A stretch of DNA of 64,000 nt from the NCBI GenBank assembly GCA_018651605.1, contig JABIDS010000014.1, positions 18,499-82,498 on the forward strand, in the 5' to 3' direction. Source of the stretch: an archaeon. GTDB lineage: Archaea > Nanobdellota > Nanobdellia > Pacearchaeales > GW2011-AR1. Each line of letters begins with the position of its first letter. Positions within the stretch are counted from its first letter, which is position 1. The notes below the pieces were generated by a model. That model was not told where the DNA came from. It ran no database searches and saw only the letters and a program-made list of their open reading frames with translations. This document shows, one piece after another, positions 47,175 to 57,736 of the stretch. The position numbers and the translations under genes were made by a program.

Positions 47175-47417
47175 ATGGTTAATGGAATCGAAAGGCCGTT
47201 AGATGTGTTGAACAACGCGAAAGGAAAAGAAGTGATTGTTCAGCTCAAGAATAACAAGCAGATGGTCGGGACTCTTTTGGCGTTTGACATCCACATTAAT
47301 GTGGTTTTGGATAATGCAAAGGAGATGGTCGACGGAGAAAGTAAACGAAGTATGGGTCTCACTTTTTTGAGAGGGGACACTATAATCTTTATTTCACCTG
47401 CTAGTATGGCTGCATAG
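47175..47417 (+). CDS. Sm-like (LSm) RNA-binding protein
   Basis: RPLDVLNNAKGKEVIVQLKNNKQMVGTLLAFDIHINVVLDNAKE...FLRGDTIIFISP. Confidence 0.95.
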   Translation: MVNGIERPLDVLNNAKGKEVIVQLKNNKQMVGTLLAFDIHINVVLDNAKEMVDGESKRSMGLTFLRGDTIIFISPASMAA

Positions 47418-47490
47418 TAATAAGGGGAATGAGCTTTTGTCTATTTAGATTAGCACGACATATGGTTCTTAAAAAAAGTTTAATGTTAGT

Positions 47491-48396
47491 TTAAACTTCA
47501 ACTTTTAAGAAATCTTTAGCAATGATTGTTTCTTTGAAGATTTTCTTTGCTTCTTTTAATAATTCTTTTTCTTTGAATTCATATCTTTGAGAGAAATGAG
47601 TTAGGGCGAGTTTTTGGACATTAGAGTCTTTTGCTATTTTTGTGGCTTCTTTGATTGTTAGGTGTTTGTATTGTTTTGTTTTTTTCATGTCTTTGTCTGA
47701 AAAGAATGTTGATTCCATTATTGCTAATGATGAATCTTTGGCTAGTTTTTTTATGTTTGAGCAGAGTTTGGTGTCAAAGATGAAACTTATTTTCTTTCCT
47801 TTTTGTCCGTAGGTTAGGTTTTTTGATTTTATTGTTTTATTGTTTATTTTTATGTCTTTGCCTTGAGTTAATTTTTTTAGGTCTTTGTGGTTTTTTAGTT
47901 TTAGTTTTTTTAATTTATCTTTATGGATTCTTAGTTTGTCTTTTTCTTGGAAAATGTAGCCGTTTGTTGGTGTTCCGTGTTCTAGTGAGATTGCTTTTAA
48001 TGAGAAGTCATTGTTTTTGAAGAATTCTCCTTGGACTTCTTTTATTTCTGTTTTTATTTGGACAGCCTTTGTTGATTTGAATGTTTCTTGAATTCCTTGT
48101 ATTAGTTTTTTTGTTCCTTTAGGTCCGTAGATTTCTAATGTTTTATTGTAGTCGTTTAGTCCTAGTGTTTGGAATAATCCTGGAAGTCCGAAGACATGAT
48201 CTCCGTGTAAATGGGTTATTAAGAGTTTTGTTATTTTGCATGGATTGATTTTAGCTTTTCTGAATTGCCTTTGAGTTCCTTCTCCGCAGTCTATTAGGAT
48301 TTTTTCGTCTTTGTAACTAAGTAGTATTGCTGTGTGGTTCCTTGTTGCCGTGGGAATACCGCTGCTTGTTCCTAAAAATATTATTGGAATTTCCAT
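47491..48396 (-). CDS. rnz: Ribonuclease Z
   Basis: FLGTSSGIPTATRNHTAILL, LIDCGEGTQRQF, LLITHLHGDHVFGLPGL, LALTHFSQRY. Confidence 0.95.
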   Translation of the reverse strand: MEIPIIFLGTSSGIPTATRNHTAILLSYKDEKILIDCGEGTQRQFRKAKINPCKITKLLITHLHGDHVFGLPGLFQTLGLNDYNKTLEIYGPKGTKKLIQGIQETFKSTKAVQIKTEIKEVQGEFFKNNDFSLKAISLEHGTPTNGYIFQEKDKLRIHKDKLKKLKLKNHKDLKKLTQGKDIKINNKTIKSKNLTYGQKGKKISFIFDTKLCSNIKKLAKDSSLAIMESTFFSDKDMKKTKQYKHLTIKEATKIAKDSNVQKLALTHFSQRYEFKEKELLKEAKKIFKETIIAKDFLKVEV

Positions 48397-48490
48397 ATAT
48401 GTGATAGGATATATGGGTTTAAATATATATTGAAGGTTGTTTTTTGAAAATTGAAATTAGCATAATATTTAAAAACAATAATCTCCTTAG

Positions 48491-49219
48491 ATGTTTATGA
48501 AAAAGAGATTAAGTATTGGTATGGTTTTGGTTTTGTCTTTAATGATTGTTAGCGTGGTTTCTGCTGAGAAGTTGGGAGTTGGTGTTGAGAATAATTTTTT
48601 AGATGATGGGAGTGTTGATTTTAGGATTACTCTTTATGATGATGATTTGAATAAGATTGATGGGAGGGTTGAATATGTTATTTTGAATCCTTATTCTGAT
48701 GAGATTGCAAGTGGGGTTGTTGATTCTGGAGATGTTGTGGATTTTTTGGTTCCTGAAAGTGAGTATTCTGGAACTTGGGGAATTAATGCTAATTATGGTG
48801 ATGTTTCTGTGAGTGAAAAGTTTTTAATTGATGAGTTGAAGAAGGTTGATATTCGGTTGGAGGAGGATTATCTTGTTGTGACTAATATTGGGAATGCTTT
48901 TTATGATAAGAAAATATTGATTAAGATTGGTGGAGAGGATCAGACTGCGATTGTTTATTTGGATGTTGGGCAGAGTAAGAAGATAAAGTTGACTGCACCT
49001 CAAGGAGAATATACTGTGACGGTTAATGATGGTGGTAAAGGTGATGATTTGGTTTTTTCAAATGTTCAGTTAACTGGAAATGTTGTTGGTTTAGAAAGGG
49101 TTGTTGAAGGAGGTTTTTGGAAACAATATCCTTTGGTTAGTTTATTTTTGGTAGTTCTTTTATTGGTTGTAGTGGTGGTTGTGACATCTAAGTTGTATCA
49201 TAAATTTTCAAAGAAGTAA
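48491..49219 (+). CDS. Membrane-anchored extracytoplasmic protein
   Basis: Signal sequence plus C-terminal TM (PLVSLFLVVLLLVVVVVVTSK). Confidence 0.7.
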   Translation: MFMKKRLSIGMVLVLSLMIVSVVSAEKLGVGVENNFLDDGSVDFRITLYDDDLNKIDGRVEYVILNPYSDEIASGVVDSGDVVDFLVPESEYSGTWGINANYGDVSVSEKFLIDELKKVDIRLEEDYLVVTNIGNAFYDKKILIKIGGEDQTAIVYLDVGQSKKIKLTAPQGEYTVTVNDGGKGDDLVFSNVQLTGNVVGLERVVEGGFWKQYPLVSLFLVVLLLVVVVVVTSKLYHKFSKK

Positions 49220-49220
49220 T

Positions 49221-52200
49221 ATGGAAAGAAAAGAGGTAGTGAGATATTTATTAATTGGAATGATAACGATGACGTTAGTTAGTATTTTGATTGTTTTGCG
49301 TGGAGGGCCGACGGGTTATGCGGTTTTTTCAGGTATTGAAGAGAGTGGGGAATATACTCTTCCATTAATTGTTAATATTAGTTCGGATTTTTCAGAGGAG
49401 TATTATTCGTTTGCGGATTTGGATAATGATTTGATTTTATATATGAGAATGGATGATATAAATTCTTCAGGGCATCCAACTGATTTAAGTGGTTATTCTA
49501 ATAATGGGACCTTGGTTAATAATCCCATAATAAATTCTACAAATGGGTATTGGGGGAATGGAGTTTCTTTTGATGGAAGTAATTATATTGAGGTTCCGGA
49601 TAGTAGTTCGCTAGATTCTCCTGGGATTACAAATGAGATTACAGTTTGTTCATGGTTTAAGGTAGATAATCAGGGGACTACTTATACTGGAATTGTTGGA
49701 AAATATGATACAATTAAGGCTGGAGGCCATAGGATGTTTTTAATGTCAAGAAATGCAGGAGATAATAAGTATGGTTTATTTTTGAGTTCTGCAGGGACTA
49801 GTTTTGATGCAAGTGTTCTTACAAATTCCGCGTTAAATACTGATCAATGGTATCATCTTTGTGGTACTTCTAATGGGACTCTTAAGCTTTATTTAGATGG
49901 TGTTCAACAGTCTGCAACTGCAACATTGGCTGGAGGAATTTATTCTGATGCTGATACGTCCACATTAATTGGAAAATTTAATAGGGCAAATAGTGAGTTT
50001 GAGGGTTTAATAGATGAGGTTTTGATTTTTAATAGGGCTTTGACTTATGATGAGATAAAAGCGATTTATAATTCAAGTGCAAATTCTTATTATCAGGAAT
50101 TTCCAAATTTGAATTTTGGAAGTCATAATTTAACTGGTTATGATGTTAATAGGTCTGGGGATTTGAATACGACTGGTTTGGTAAGTTTTGATATTGTAAA
50201 TGATACTGGAGGAGATTCTGAAGAGAAGTTAAGTATTGTGTTTGATGATTTGACTTCTAGTGGAACTTATAATGGGACTTCGGTTTATGTTGATTTGAAT
50301 ACTACTGGTGCTACTCATTATTCTTTTGTTGATTTTGATAGTGATTTGGTTTTATGGATGAGAATGGATGATGTTGACGGGGTGAGTGATGTTTTGGATG
50401 CTTCTAGTTATGAGAATACTGGAAGTTTAGTTGCTAGTGCTGAAATAAATTCTTCAAATGGTTTTTTTGGAGATGGTTTATGGTTAGATGGAAATAGTGA
50501 TTATATTAATATTCCTGATAGTGCTAGTTTGGATAGTCCGGGTGTTACGAATAGATTGACTGTTTGTGCATGGTTTAATGTAAAAGTTCCTAAGGCAGGT
50601 TATGCGGGTATTGTTGGTAAATATAATTCAGGTGGGAGGGCTTATCTTTTAGCTGAAAATAATGGCGACAATAGATATGGATTTTATTTAAGTGAAACTG
50701 GAGATGCTCTTGAGGCAACTGTTCTTACAGATTCTGTATTAGATACTGGGCAATGGTATCATCTTTGTGGAATTTTTAATGGTTCTGTTGCTAATTTATA
50801 TTTGGATGGAGTTAAACAAAGTGCAAGTGCAAATCTTGGTGGGATTAATGCGGGTTCTAGTTCTCCGGTTCAGATTGGAGAATTTTGGACAGATGATAGA
50901 TATTTTAATGGGTTGATTGATGAGGTTATGATTTTTAAAAGAGATTTATCTTCTGATGAAATTAATTCTTTATATAATTCTAGTGCTAATCAGTATTCTT
51001 ATAATTTTACTGGATTGAGTAGTGGTTCATATAGCTTTAGAGGTTATGCTGTTAATCAATCTGGGAATAAGCTTAATACTGCTTTAGGTGGTGTTACTCT
51101 TTCTGACAATGTTTCTTCTCCTACTGGGAATTTAACTTTAACTTTGAATAGTGCGACTGATTTTGAGAATGTTTTTGAAATTCCTCATGAAATTAGCACA
51201 GATGCTGATGCTGATGATTGTTGGTTTTCTAGAGATGGTGCAGATAATATTAGTATGCATAAAACTAATGATACTTATTTTTGGTATGATGAAATTTTAG
51301 ATGCTGGAACTTATGATGTGGAATTTTATTGTAATAATAGTAATGGAACTTCTAGTTTAAGTGAGGATTATATTTTAAGGAAAAGTAAGATTGTTGAGGA
51401 TGTTTATTATACCAATAGTCAGGGGTTGGATATTCATTTTGATTTTTATTTTAATTCTACTACTGAGAATGGAAGGATTGTTATGATTCCTGATTCATGG
51501 AGTTCGACTAAGGATTCTTATCGGGCTAGTGTTGGGACTCATTTTTTGGATTTAGGTTTTGTTGCTGTTACATTGAATACGAGGGGTAAGGGGGCTTCTG
51601 AAGGAGATAGAGATGCATTTGGATATGAGTGTTTGGATATTTATGAAGCAATAGAATATTTGAAAACAGATTCTGCGTATTCTGGTTATGTTAATGATAG
51701 TATTTTTTATATTTGGGGATTTTCTGCAGCAGGAGGTAAGGCAGGTGTTTGTTCTGCAAAATATCCTGATTTGTTTTCGGCGGCGTTTGCAACTGGCGGA
51801 GTTTTGAATATTACTAAATGGTATTCTACAAATCCTTCTTATCAAGTATCTATTGAAGAAAGGGTTGGTGCTAGTCCTTCAGAAGACTCTGAAGCTTTTA
51901 TGACGAGGGATGGGGCTTATCTTGGTGAAAATAGCGAGACGCCTATAAGAGTTACTCAGTATACTGGAGATAGTGCGGTTAATTATCTTCTTGCAAGAAA
52001 TTATAATGAGTCGATGGTTGGATATGGGAAAGATATTGATTATATTGAGATTGCAGGAGGGAGTCATTCTATTTTGGGTTTAGATGATTCTGATGAATGG
52101 TTTGAGTCTTATAGTTCTGAGTTGTTTGTTCCTGTTTCTGGAAGTTTGAAGGTTGGTGGGTATGTGCATACGAAAAATTTTAGTGTAGAACTAGATAATG

Positions 52201-53402
52201 TGAGTAGATTAGGGTTGGTGGAATATAATATTAGTGGGGATTTTAGATATTTTAATTTAACGACTTATCTTTTTGAAGGGGATGCTAATGTTAGTGTTTT
52301 TGATTTATTAGCTAGTACTGATTATACTATTTCTGTTGATGGAGATGAAAGTGTTTCTAGTTCTGATTCTAGTGGAAATTTAATTGTTGATTTAGTTTTA
52401 GTAAATTTTACTACTGTTAATATTGTGATAGTGCCTTCTGGAGATTATTGTGGGGATAGTTTTTGTAATAATGGAGAAACATGTTCAAGTTGTTCTGAGG
52501 ATTGTGGGGTTTGTTCAAGTCCTCCAAGTTCTGGTGGAGGTTCTTCTGGTGGAGGTTCTTCTGGTGGAGGTGGAGGGAGTTCTTTCCCTAAATCAAATCA
52601 AACTAGTAAGTTTAAAGTTTCAGAAATTGGTAGCGTGATTGCATATCAAGGAGATAAGAAAACTTTGTCGTTAGATGTTGAAAATCTTGGGAAGATATTT
52701 TTGAATGATTGTAAATTATCTTTGAGTGAAACAATTGAATCTTGGTTTTATTCTGATGAAATAAAAGGAATTGCTCCTGGAGAAAATACTGGTTTTGTTT
52801 TTAATATTAATGTCCCTGAAGAAATAGAAAGTGGAGATTATTCTGGAAATTTGAAATTGAAATGTAATGAGGCTGTTAATATTCAGGAAATTATTATTAG
52901 AATTCCTGGAGGGTTAAAGTTGATTAGAATTGGGGAAATTGTTCATGAGAAAAATGGGCTTAATGTTTCTTATGTTTTTGATAATAGTGATTTGATTGGA
53001 GATAGTACTGCAGTAGATATATGGCTTTTGAATGAAGAAGGTGTTGAGATAATTCGGTTTGTTGATGAGTTTGCGATAACTAGAGAGCCACCTATTGAGA
53101 GGAATGTTTTGATTGAGTTGCCTTCTAAGTCAATTGGGATTTATTCTGTTTATTTTGCTGTTTCATCTGATTTGGATAATTTTGCAAAACAGTCTGTTGT
53201 TTTGGGTAAATCTGTTGGAACTGGATGGGCTATTTTTGAGACTAGTGGTGGGAAGATTATTGGTTATATTATTTTTGCATTAGTTGTTGGTGTTGGATTG
53301 TTTTTTGTTATTAGGGGGCGTAAGAAGGGTTCTAAGGGGCGTGGAAAGAAGAAATTGAAGAAGAAAAAGAGTAATGAGAACCATTGGTTGTTGAGAAGAT
53401 AG
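49221..53402 (+). CDS. Giant surface protein: two LamG-like domains, alpha/beta-hydrolase domain, Cys-rich motif, Ser/Gly linker, C-terminal TM
   Basis: Two LamG-like blocks (MRMDD...FDGSNYIEVPDSSSLDSPG...WYHLCG...GLIDEVLIFNRALT); IWGFSAAGGKAGV nucleophile region; CGDSFCNNGETCSSCSEDCGVC; GGGSSGGGSSGGGGG. Confidence 0.85.
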   Translation: MERKEVVRYLLIGMITMTLVSILIVLRGGPTGYAVFSGIEESGEYTLPLIVNISSDFSEEYYSFADLDNDLILYMRMDDINSSGHPTDLSGYSNNGTLVNNPIINSTNGYWGNGVSFDGSNYIEVPDSSSLDSPGITNEITVCSWFKVDNQGTTYTGIVGKYDTIKAGGHRMFLMSRNAGDNKYGLFLSSAGTSFDASVLTNSALNTDQWYHLCGTSNGTLKLYLDGVQQSATATLAGGIYSDADTSTLIGKFNRANSEFEGLIDEVLIFNRALTYDEIKAIYNSSANSYYQEFPNLNFGSHNLTGYDVNRSGDLNTTGLVSFDIVNDTGGDSEEKLSIVFDDLTSSGTYNGTSVYVDLNTTGATHYSFVDFDSDLVLWMRMDDVDGVSDVLDASSYENTGSLVASAEINSSNGFFGDGLWLDGNSDYINIPDSASLDSPGVTNRLTVCAWFNVKVPKAGYAGIVGKYNSGGRAYLLAENNGDNRYGFYLSETGDALEATVLTDSVLDTGQWYHLCGIFNGSVANLYLDGVKQSASANLGGINAGSSSPVQIGEFWTDDRYFNGLIDEVMIFKRDLSSDEINSLYNSSANQYSYNFTGLSSGSYSFRGYAVNQSGNKLNTALGGVTLSDNVSSPTGNLTLTLNSATDFENVFEIPHEISTDADADDCWFSRDGADNISMHKTNDTYFWYDEILDAGTYDVEFYCNNSNGTSSLSEDYILRKSKIVEDVYYTNSQGLDIHFDFYFNSTTENGRIVMIPDSWSSTKDSYRASVGTHFLDLGFVAVTLNTRGKGASEGDRDAFGYECLDIYEAIEYLKTDSAYSGYVNDSIFYIWGFSAAGGKAGVCSAKYPDLFSAAFATGGVLNITKWYSTNPSYQVSIEERVGASPSEDSEAFMTRDGAYLGENSETPIRVTQYTGDSAVNYLLARNYNESMVGYGKDIDYIEIAGGSHSILGLDDSDEWFESYSSELFVPVSGSLKVGGYVHTKNFSVELDNVSRLGLVEYNISGDFRYFNLTTYLFEGDANVSVFDLLASTDYTISVDGDESVSSSDSSGNLIVDLVLVNFTTVNIVIVPSGDYCGDSFCNNGETCSSCSEDCGVCSSPPSSGGGSSGGGSSGGGGGSSFPKSNQTSKFKVSEIGSVIAYQGDKKTLSLDVENLGKIFLNDCKLSLSETIESWFYSDEIKGIAPGENTGFVFNINVPEEIESGDYSGNLKLKCNEAVNIQEIIIRIPGGLKLIRIGEIVHEKNGLNVSYVFDNSDLIGDSTAVDIWLLNEEGVEIIRFVDEFAITREPPIERNVLIELPSKSIGIYSVYFAVSSDLDNFAKQSVVLGKSVGTGWAIFETSGGKIIGYIIFALVVGVGLFFVIRGRKKGSKGRGKKKLKKKKSNENHWLLRR

Positions 53403-53444
53403 AAAGGATAATTTTATATATTGATTTTTTTTAGTATTTCTGAA

Positions 53445-53518
<74 letters not shown>

Positions 53519-53571
53519 TTTTTCTTTCTTTATAATTAAATTTAAAAATGGTTGTTTCTTGTCTAATTAAT

Positions 53572-53642
53572 GCACGGATCGCATAGTGGTTTTGCACTCG
53601 CCTGCAGAGCGAGTTACAGGGGTTCAATTCCCCTTCCGTGCT
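53572..53642 (+). tRNA. tRNA-Cys (anticodon GCA)
   Basis: GCACGGA acceptor, anticodon stem CTCGC-CTGCAGA-GCGAG, GGTTCAATTCC T arm. Confidence 0.94.
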
Positions 53643-53700
53643 TTTATGTTTTGTTGAAAAAGTCCTAAATATTTAAATATTTATTCTTGGTTGGATTTTT

Positions 53701-54501
53701 ATGAAAATTAAAGCAGATTTGCATAATCATCCTTCTGGTAATTTTAAGAAAGTAGTTGAAACTTGTAGGAAGAATTTGGGAGTTGGTGGAACCTTAGGTT
53801 ATGTTAATTATGCGGATATGGATTTATATTCAAAGTTTTTGAAAGGGAGGGATAGGGATATTCGGGATTTTGGAAATGGGTTTTATTCTTTTAAAGATTA
53901 TGTTACAATTTTAAGGGGGCAAGAGATTCCTGTGATTTGTAGTGATGGGAAAATGGGAGAGATTGTTGTTTTTGGTTTGGAGAATAATTTAGAATGCCAT
54001 TTATCTTTAAAGGAAACATTGAGAATTTCATTAGAGAATGGAGGAATAAATTATATTCCTCATCCTTTTTTGTCAGATAGTATTGGTGAGGAGTTGAAGA
54101 TGGATTTGGATTTATTAGAATATTTTGATGCTTTAGAAATTTATAATAGTCAGGCTGGGTTGTTTGATGGATTGGGATTTTTAGATGTTAATCAGAAAGC
54201 TCAGAGATTTTATGAGCTAGTTGGGAGAGATTATATGATTGGAGGAATTTCAAGTACAGATAGGGGTGGGATTGGTAAAAGTTATTCTTTAATAGATGGT
54301 TTGGATTTGGGTTGTATGGATAGTGTGAAAGAATCTTTGAAAGAATCTTTGAGTCGACATAAGGATTGTTTTGAGGATGAGCAGGTTGCTTTGAGAGGTA
54401 AGGCTTTGATGCATGTTGGTAAGGTGATTGCTTGTGATAATATTGGGGCAAAGATTCCTGGTGTTAATGGGTTGTTGAAGAAGTTTGAGTTGGTGCATTG
54501 A
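53701..54501 (+). CDS. PHP-domain metal-dependent phosphoesterase-like protein
   Basis: KADLHNHPSG...LRGQEIPVIC...GGINYIPHPF...YDALEIYNSQ-type PHP order. Confidence 0.75.
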   Translation: MKIKADLHNHPSGNFKKVVETCRKNLGVGGTLGYVNYADMDLYSKFLKGRDRDIRDFGNGFYSFKDYVTILRGQEIPVICSDGKMGEIVVFGLENNLECHLSLKETLRISLENGGINYIPHPFLSDSIGEELKMDLDLLEYFDALEIYNSQAGLFDGLGFLDVNQKAQRFYELVGRDYMIGGISSTDRGGIGKSYSLIDGLDLGCMDSVKESLKESLSRHKDCFEDEQVALRGKALMHVGKVIACDNIGAKIPGVNGLLKKFELVH

Positions 54502-54505
54502 TTGT

Positions 54506-54628
54506 TCAAAGAATCGAAAACTCCATCCTTTAGGATGGAGTAGATTACTGACTTTCAATTATTTGACTCATAAAAACGAGGCCTGTTCTAAACCACACAC
54601 TTTAGGTGTGGTGGCCATTGTTTTTCTG
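54506..54628 (+). repeat. Structured element family B, copy 3
   Basis: TCAAAgAAT...ATTaTTTGA outer pairing, CTCCATCC-TTTA-GGATGGAG, then CATAAAAAC/GTTTTTCTG, GGCC/GGCC, ACCACAC/GTGTGGT. Confidence 0.75.
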
Positions 54629-54673
54629 ATTTTATAATAATCCTTAAATACTTTAATGTAGTTACTAAATTAT

Positions 54674-56324
54674 GTTTATAACAAAACAAATAATTAATGG
54701 GAAAGAATATTATTATCTTCGGAAATCTGTTCGTGAAGGTGAGAAGGTTATTAGTAAACATATTGCGTATCTTGGTGGTGATAAGGGGCAGGCAGAGGTT
54801 CGGGCGAAGGAAATTGAGGAGAAGATGATGAATCCTGTTGTTGAGGTTTCTAATGAGGAATCTGAGGATGTTAGGAAATTGACAATTGAGGAGCTTACGA
54901 ATTTTTGTAAAGAGAAGGGGTTTGTTTTTAGGAGTTCGGATATTTATGGAGGTTTTTCTGGGTTTTGGGATTTTGGGCCGTTGGGTGTTGAGTTGTTTAA
55001 TAATTTGAAGGAGAATTGGTGGAATTGGTTTGTTCGGAGTCGGGAGAATATGGTTGGGATGGAGGCGTCGGTAATAAGTCATCCTCGAACCTGGAAGGCG
55101 TCGGGACATATTGAGAATTTTAATGATATTTTTGTTAAGTGTAAGGAATGTGGGAAGAGTTCTAAGTTGGATGAGAATGAATTGGGGAAGGTTAAGTGTG
55201 AGTGTGGTGGGGAGTATGAAAGTCAGGGGAAGTTTAATTTGATGTTTGAGACAAAGGTTGGAGTTGGTGATTCTGGGGATGGTGCTTATCTTCGTGGTGA
55301 GACTGCACAGGGAATGTTTATGGATTTTAAATTGATTCAGCAAACATCTCGGATGAAGTTGCCTTTTGGAGTTGCACAGATTGGGAGATGTTTTAGAAAT
55401 GAGATTGCGCCTCGTGATTTTTTGTTTAGGTGTAGGGAGTTTCATATTGGGGAGTTTGAGTTTTTTATTCATCCTGATGAAGAGAAGTGTGAGTTGTTGG
55501 ATGATGTTCATAGAGAAGTTAAGTTTAGGTTTTTGGATGAGGAGACTCAGAAAGAGGGTAAGGAAGATTTGAAGGATGTTACTATTGGAGATATTTTGGA
55601 GAGTGGGAAGTTGGGAGAATGGCATGCTTATTGGTTAAGTGAGCAGGTTTTGTGGTTTCAGAATTTGGGATTGATGGAGATAAAGATTCGTGAGCATACT
55701 AAAGATGAGTTGTCGCATTATTCTTCTGCTACATTTGATGTTGATTATGAGTATCCTTTTGGTAGTTTGGAGGTTGCTGGAAATGCGAATCGTGGACAGT
55801 TTGATTTGATTCAACATCAGGATGAAAGTGGAGAGTCTATGAAGATTTTTGATGAGGCTTCTGGGTCTAAAGTGGTTCCGAGGGTTATTGAGCCGACGTT
55901 TGGTATTGAGAGGGTTTTTTTGGCTATTTTGACAAAGGCGTATTGTTATGATTCTCGGAGGGATTATATTGTTTTGAAGATTCCTGCTAAGTTGGCTCCT
56001 GTGAAGGTTGCGGTTTTTCCGATTATTAAGAAGCCAGAATATTTGGAGATTGCAGAGAGTGTTGTTAGAGATTTGAAAAAAGATTTTAATGTTAATTATG
56101 ATAAGACTGGTTCTATTGGTAGGAGATATGCTAGGAATGATGAGATTGGGACGCCTTATTGTGTGACTGTTGATGGGGATAGTTTAAATGATAAGAGTGT
56201 TACTATTCGTGATAGGGATAGTCAGAAACAGATTAGAGTTAAGGTTTCTAAATTGAGAGAAGTTATTGGTAGGTTGATTGAGGGGGAAGTGGAGTTTGAG
56301 AAGGCTGGGAAGGTTGTGAGGTAA
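54674..56324 (+). CDS. glyS: Glycyl-tRNA synthetase with N-terminal extension
   Basis: FVFRSSDIYGGFSGFWDFGPLGVELFNNLKENWW; ARGETAQGMF-like (LRGETAQGMFMDF); FRNEIAPRDFLFRCREF. The ATG is at 54674; the ORF track starts at 54672. Confidence 0.95.
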
Positions 56325-56354
56325 GTTTATAAATTTAAAATTATTTTAATAAAA

Positions 56355-56705
56355 ATGGAAGACGATTGCATATTTTGTAAAATAGCTAGTAAAGAAATCT
56401 CAAAAGATTTGGTTTATGAAGATGAGAATTTTATTGGGTTTTTGGATATTAATCCTCGGGCTGATGGGCATACATTGATTGTTTCTAAGAAACATTATAA
56501 GAGTTTGTTGGATATACCGAATAGTCTTGGTAATGAACTTCAGGAGGCTGTTAAAAAGGCGGGGTTGGATTTAATTAATAGTGGGAAGGCTGAAGGATTT
56601 AATGTTCTTGTCAATGTTGGAGAGGTTGCTGATCAGGTTGTTCATCATTTGCATATTCATGTTATTCCAAGGAATGATGGTGATTCTGTCCGACTTTTTT
56701 CTTAG
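56355..56705 (+). CDS. HIT-family hydrolase
   Basis: CIFCKIASKEISKDLVYEDENFIGFLDINPRADGHTLIVSKKHY...HHLHIHVIPR. Confidence 0.95.
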   Translation: MEDDCIFCKIASKEISKDLVYEDENFIGFLDINPRADGHTLIVSKKHYKSLLDIPNSLGNELQEAVKKAGLDLINSGKAEGFNVLVNVGEVADQVVHHLHIHVIPRNDGDSVRLFS

Positions 56706-57717
56706 AAGTTTTGCTTTTGTTTTTATCCATATATTCTTTTTTATACATTGTCCAGAATAAAACTAGATATGCTACGATTAGTGGGCCGATGAATATTCCT
56801 ATTAATCCGAATTGTGAGATACCTATGTAGATTCCTACTATTGAGACAACTGGATGTATTTTTCCGTATTTGTCGTTGATGATTGGACGAAGGATGTTGT
56901 CGATTAGGCTAATCATTATTCCGATTATGATTAAGGATATTCCTGCTAATGGGTTTCCACTAATTATGAAAAGTACTGCTACTGGAATCCAGATGATTGG
57001 GACGCCGATGATTGGAAGGAAGGATAGAATCATTGCTACGAATCCCCAGAAGAGTGCGTTTGGGACTCCAAAAAAATAAAAGTTTATTGCTAAAAGTCCA
57101 CCTTGAATTATTGCTATTAGGAAAGTTCCTACAATTGTTGAATATGTTATTGCTCTGAATTTTTCAACAACATCTTCTTTATGGGTTTTATTGAAAGGGA
57201 TTATTTCGTAGACTGCTTTTTTTATTTCTTCAGAATATATTGTGAAATAGTAAAGTAGGAAGAATAAAAGAAAGAAAATTGCGAAAGCTTGTAGAACGTT
57301 TGAAAAAAGTCCTGTTATTGATTTTGTGAAAAATGGCATGATGTTTTCTACGATGAATTGTTTGTCGATGTTAACATTGAATGGGAGTTGTTCGTTTAAG
57401 TTTTCTTGGAGTGTTTCCATTTTACTTAATTGATCTGGTAAAAGTTTGACTTGTTCGATGAGTCCTTGAACAAGGAATATTGTTGGGATTATGATTAAAA
57501 TTATTGAGATTATTATTATTGTCCATGCTGATAATTGTTTTGAGAATTTCCACTCTCTTCTTAAGAATTTGTCTAATGGTCTGAAAATGAATGCAATTAT
57601 TAATGCTCCGAAGAATGCGCTGATGAATGGAATTGATGCGTAGATTACGAAAAGGAATAAAAAGGTTACGACTATTGATGCGAGTATTTTTTTGTCTTGG
57701 AGTATTTTTGCTATCAT
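56662..57717 (-). CDS. AI-2E/PerM-family transporter
   Basis: Polytopic protein; FWGFVAMILSFLPIIGVPIIWIPVAV and C-terminal FGLIGIFIGPLIVAYLVLFW; start at MIAKILQDKK preferred. Confidence 0.85.
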   Translation of the reverse strand: MIAKILQDKKILASIVVTFLFLFVIYASIPFISAFFGALIIAFIFRPLDKFLRREWKFSKQLSAWTIIIISIILIIIPTIFLVQGLIEQVKLLPDQLSKMETLQENLNEQLPFNVNIDKQFIVENIMPFFTKSITGLFSNVLQAFAIFFLLFFLLYYFTIYSEEIKKAVYEIIPFNKTHKEDVVEKFRAITYSTIVGTFLIAIIQGGLLAINFYFFGVPNALFWGFVAMILSFLPIIGVPIIWIPVAVLFIISGNPLAGISLIIIGIMISLIDNILRPIINDKYGKIHPVVSIVGIYIGISQFGLIGIFIGPLIVAYLVLFWTMYKKEYMDKNKSKTSKKKVGQNHHHSLE

Positions 57718-57736
57718 GTTCGTATGGGGTTCGTAT

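Noticed and set aside
52450-52638. Alternative-frame ORF with VLLVEVLLVEV repeats
   Set aside because: Out-of-frame reading of the Ser/Gly linker tandem repeat in the giant surface protein.
54588-55625. 345-aa minus-strand ORF opposite glyS
   Set aside because: Antisense shadow of a clear GlyRS gene.
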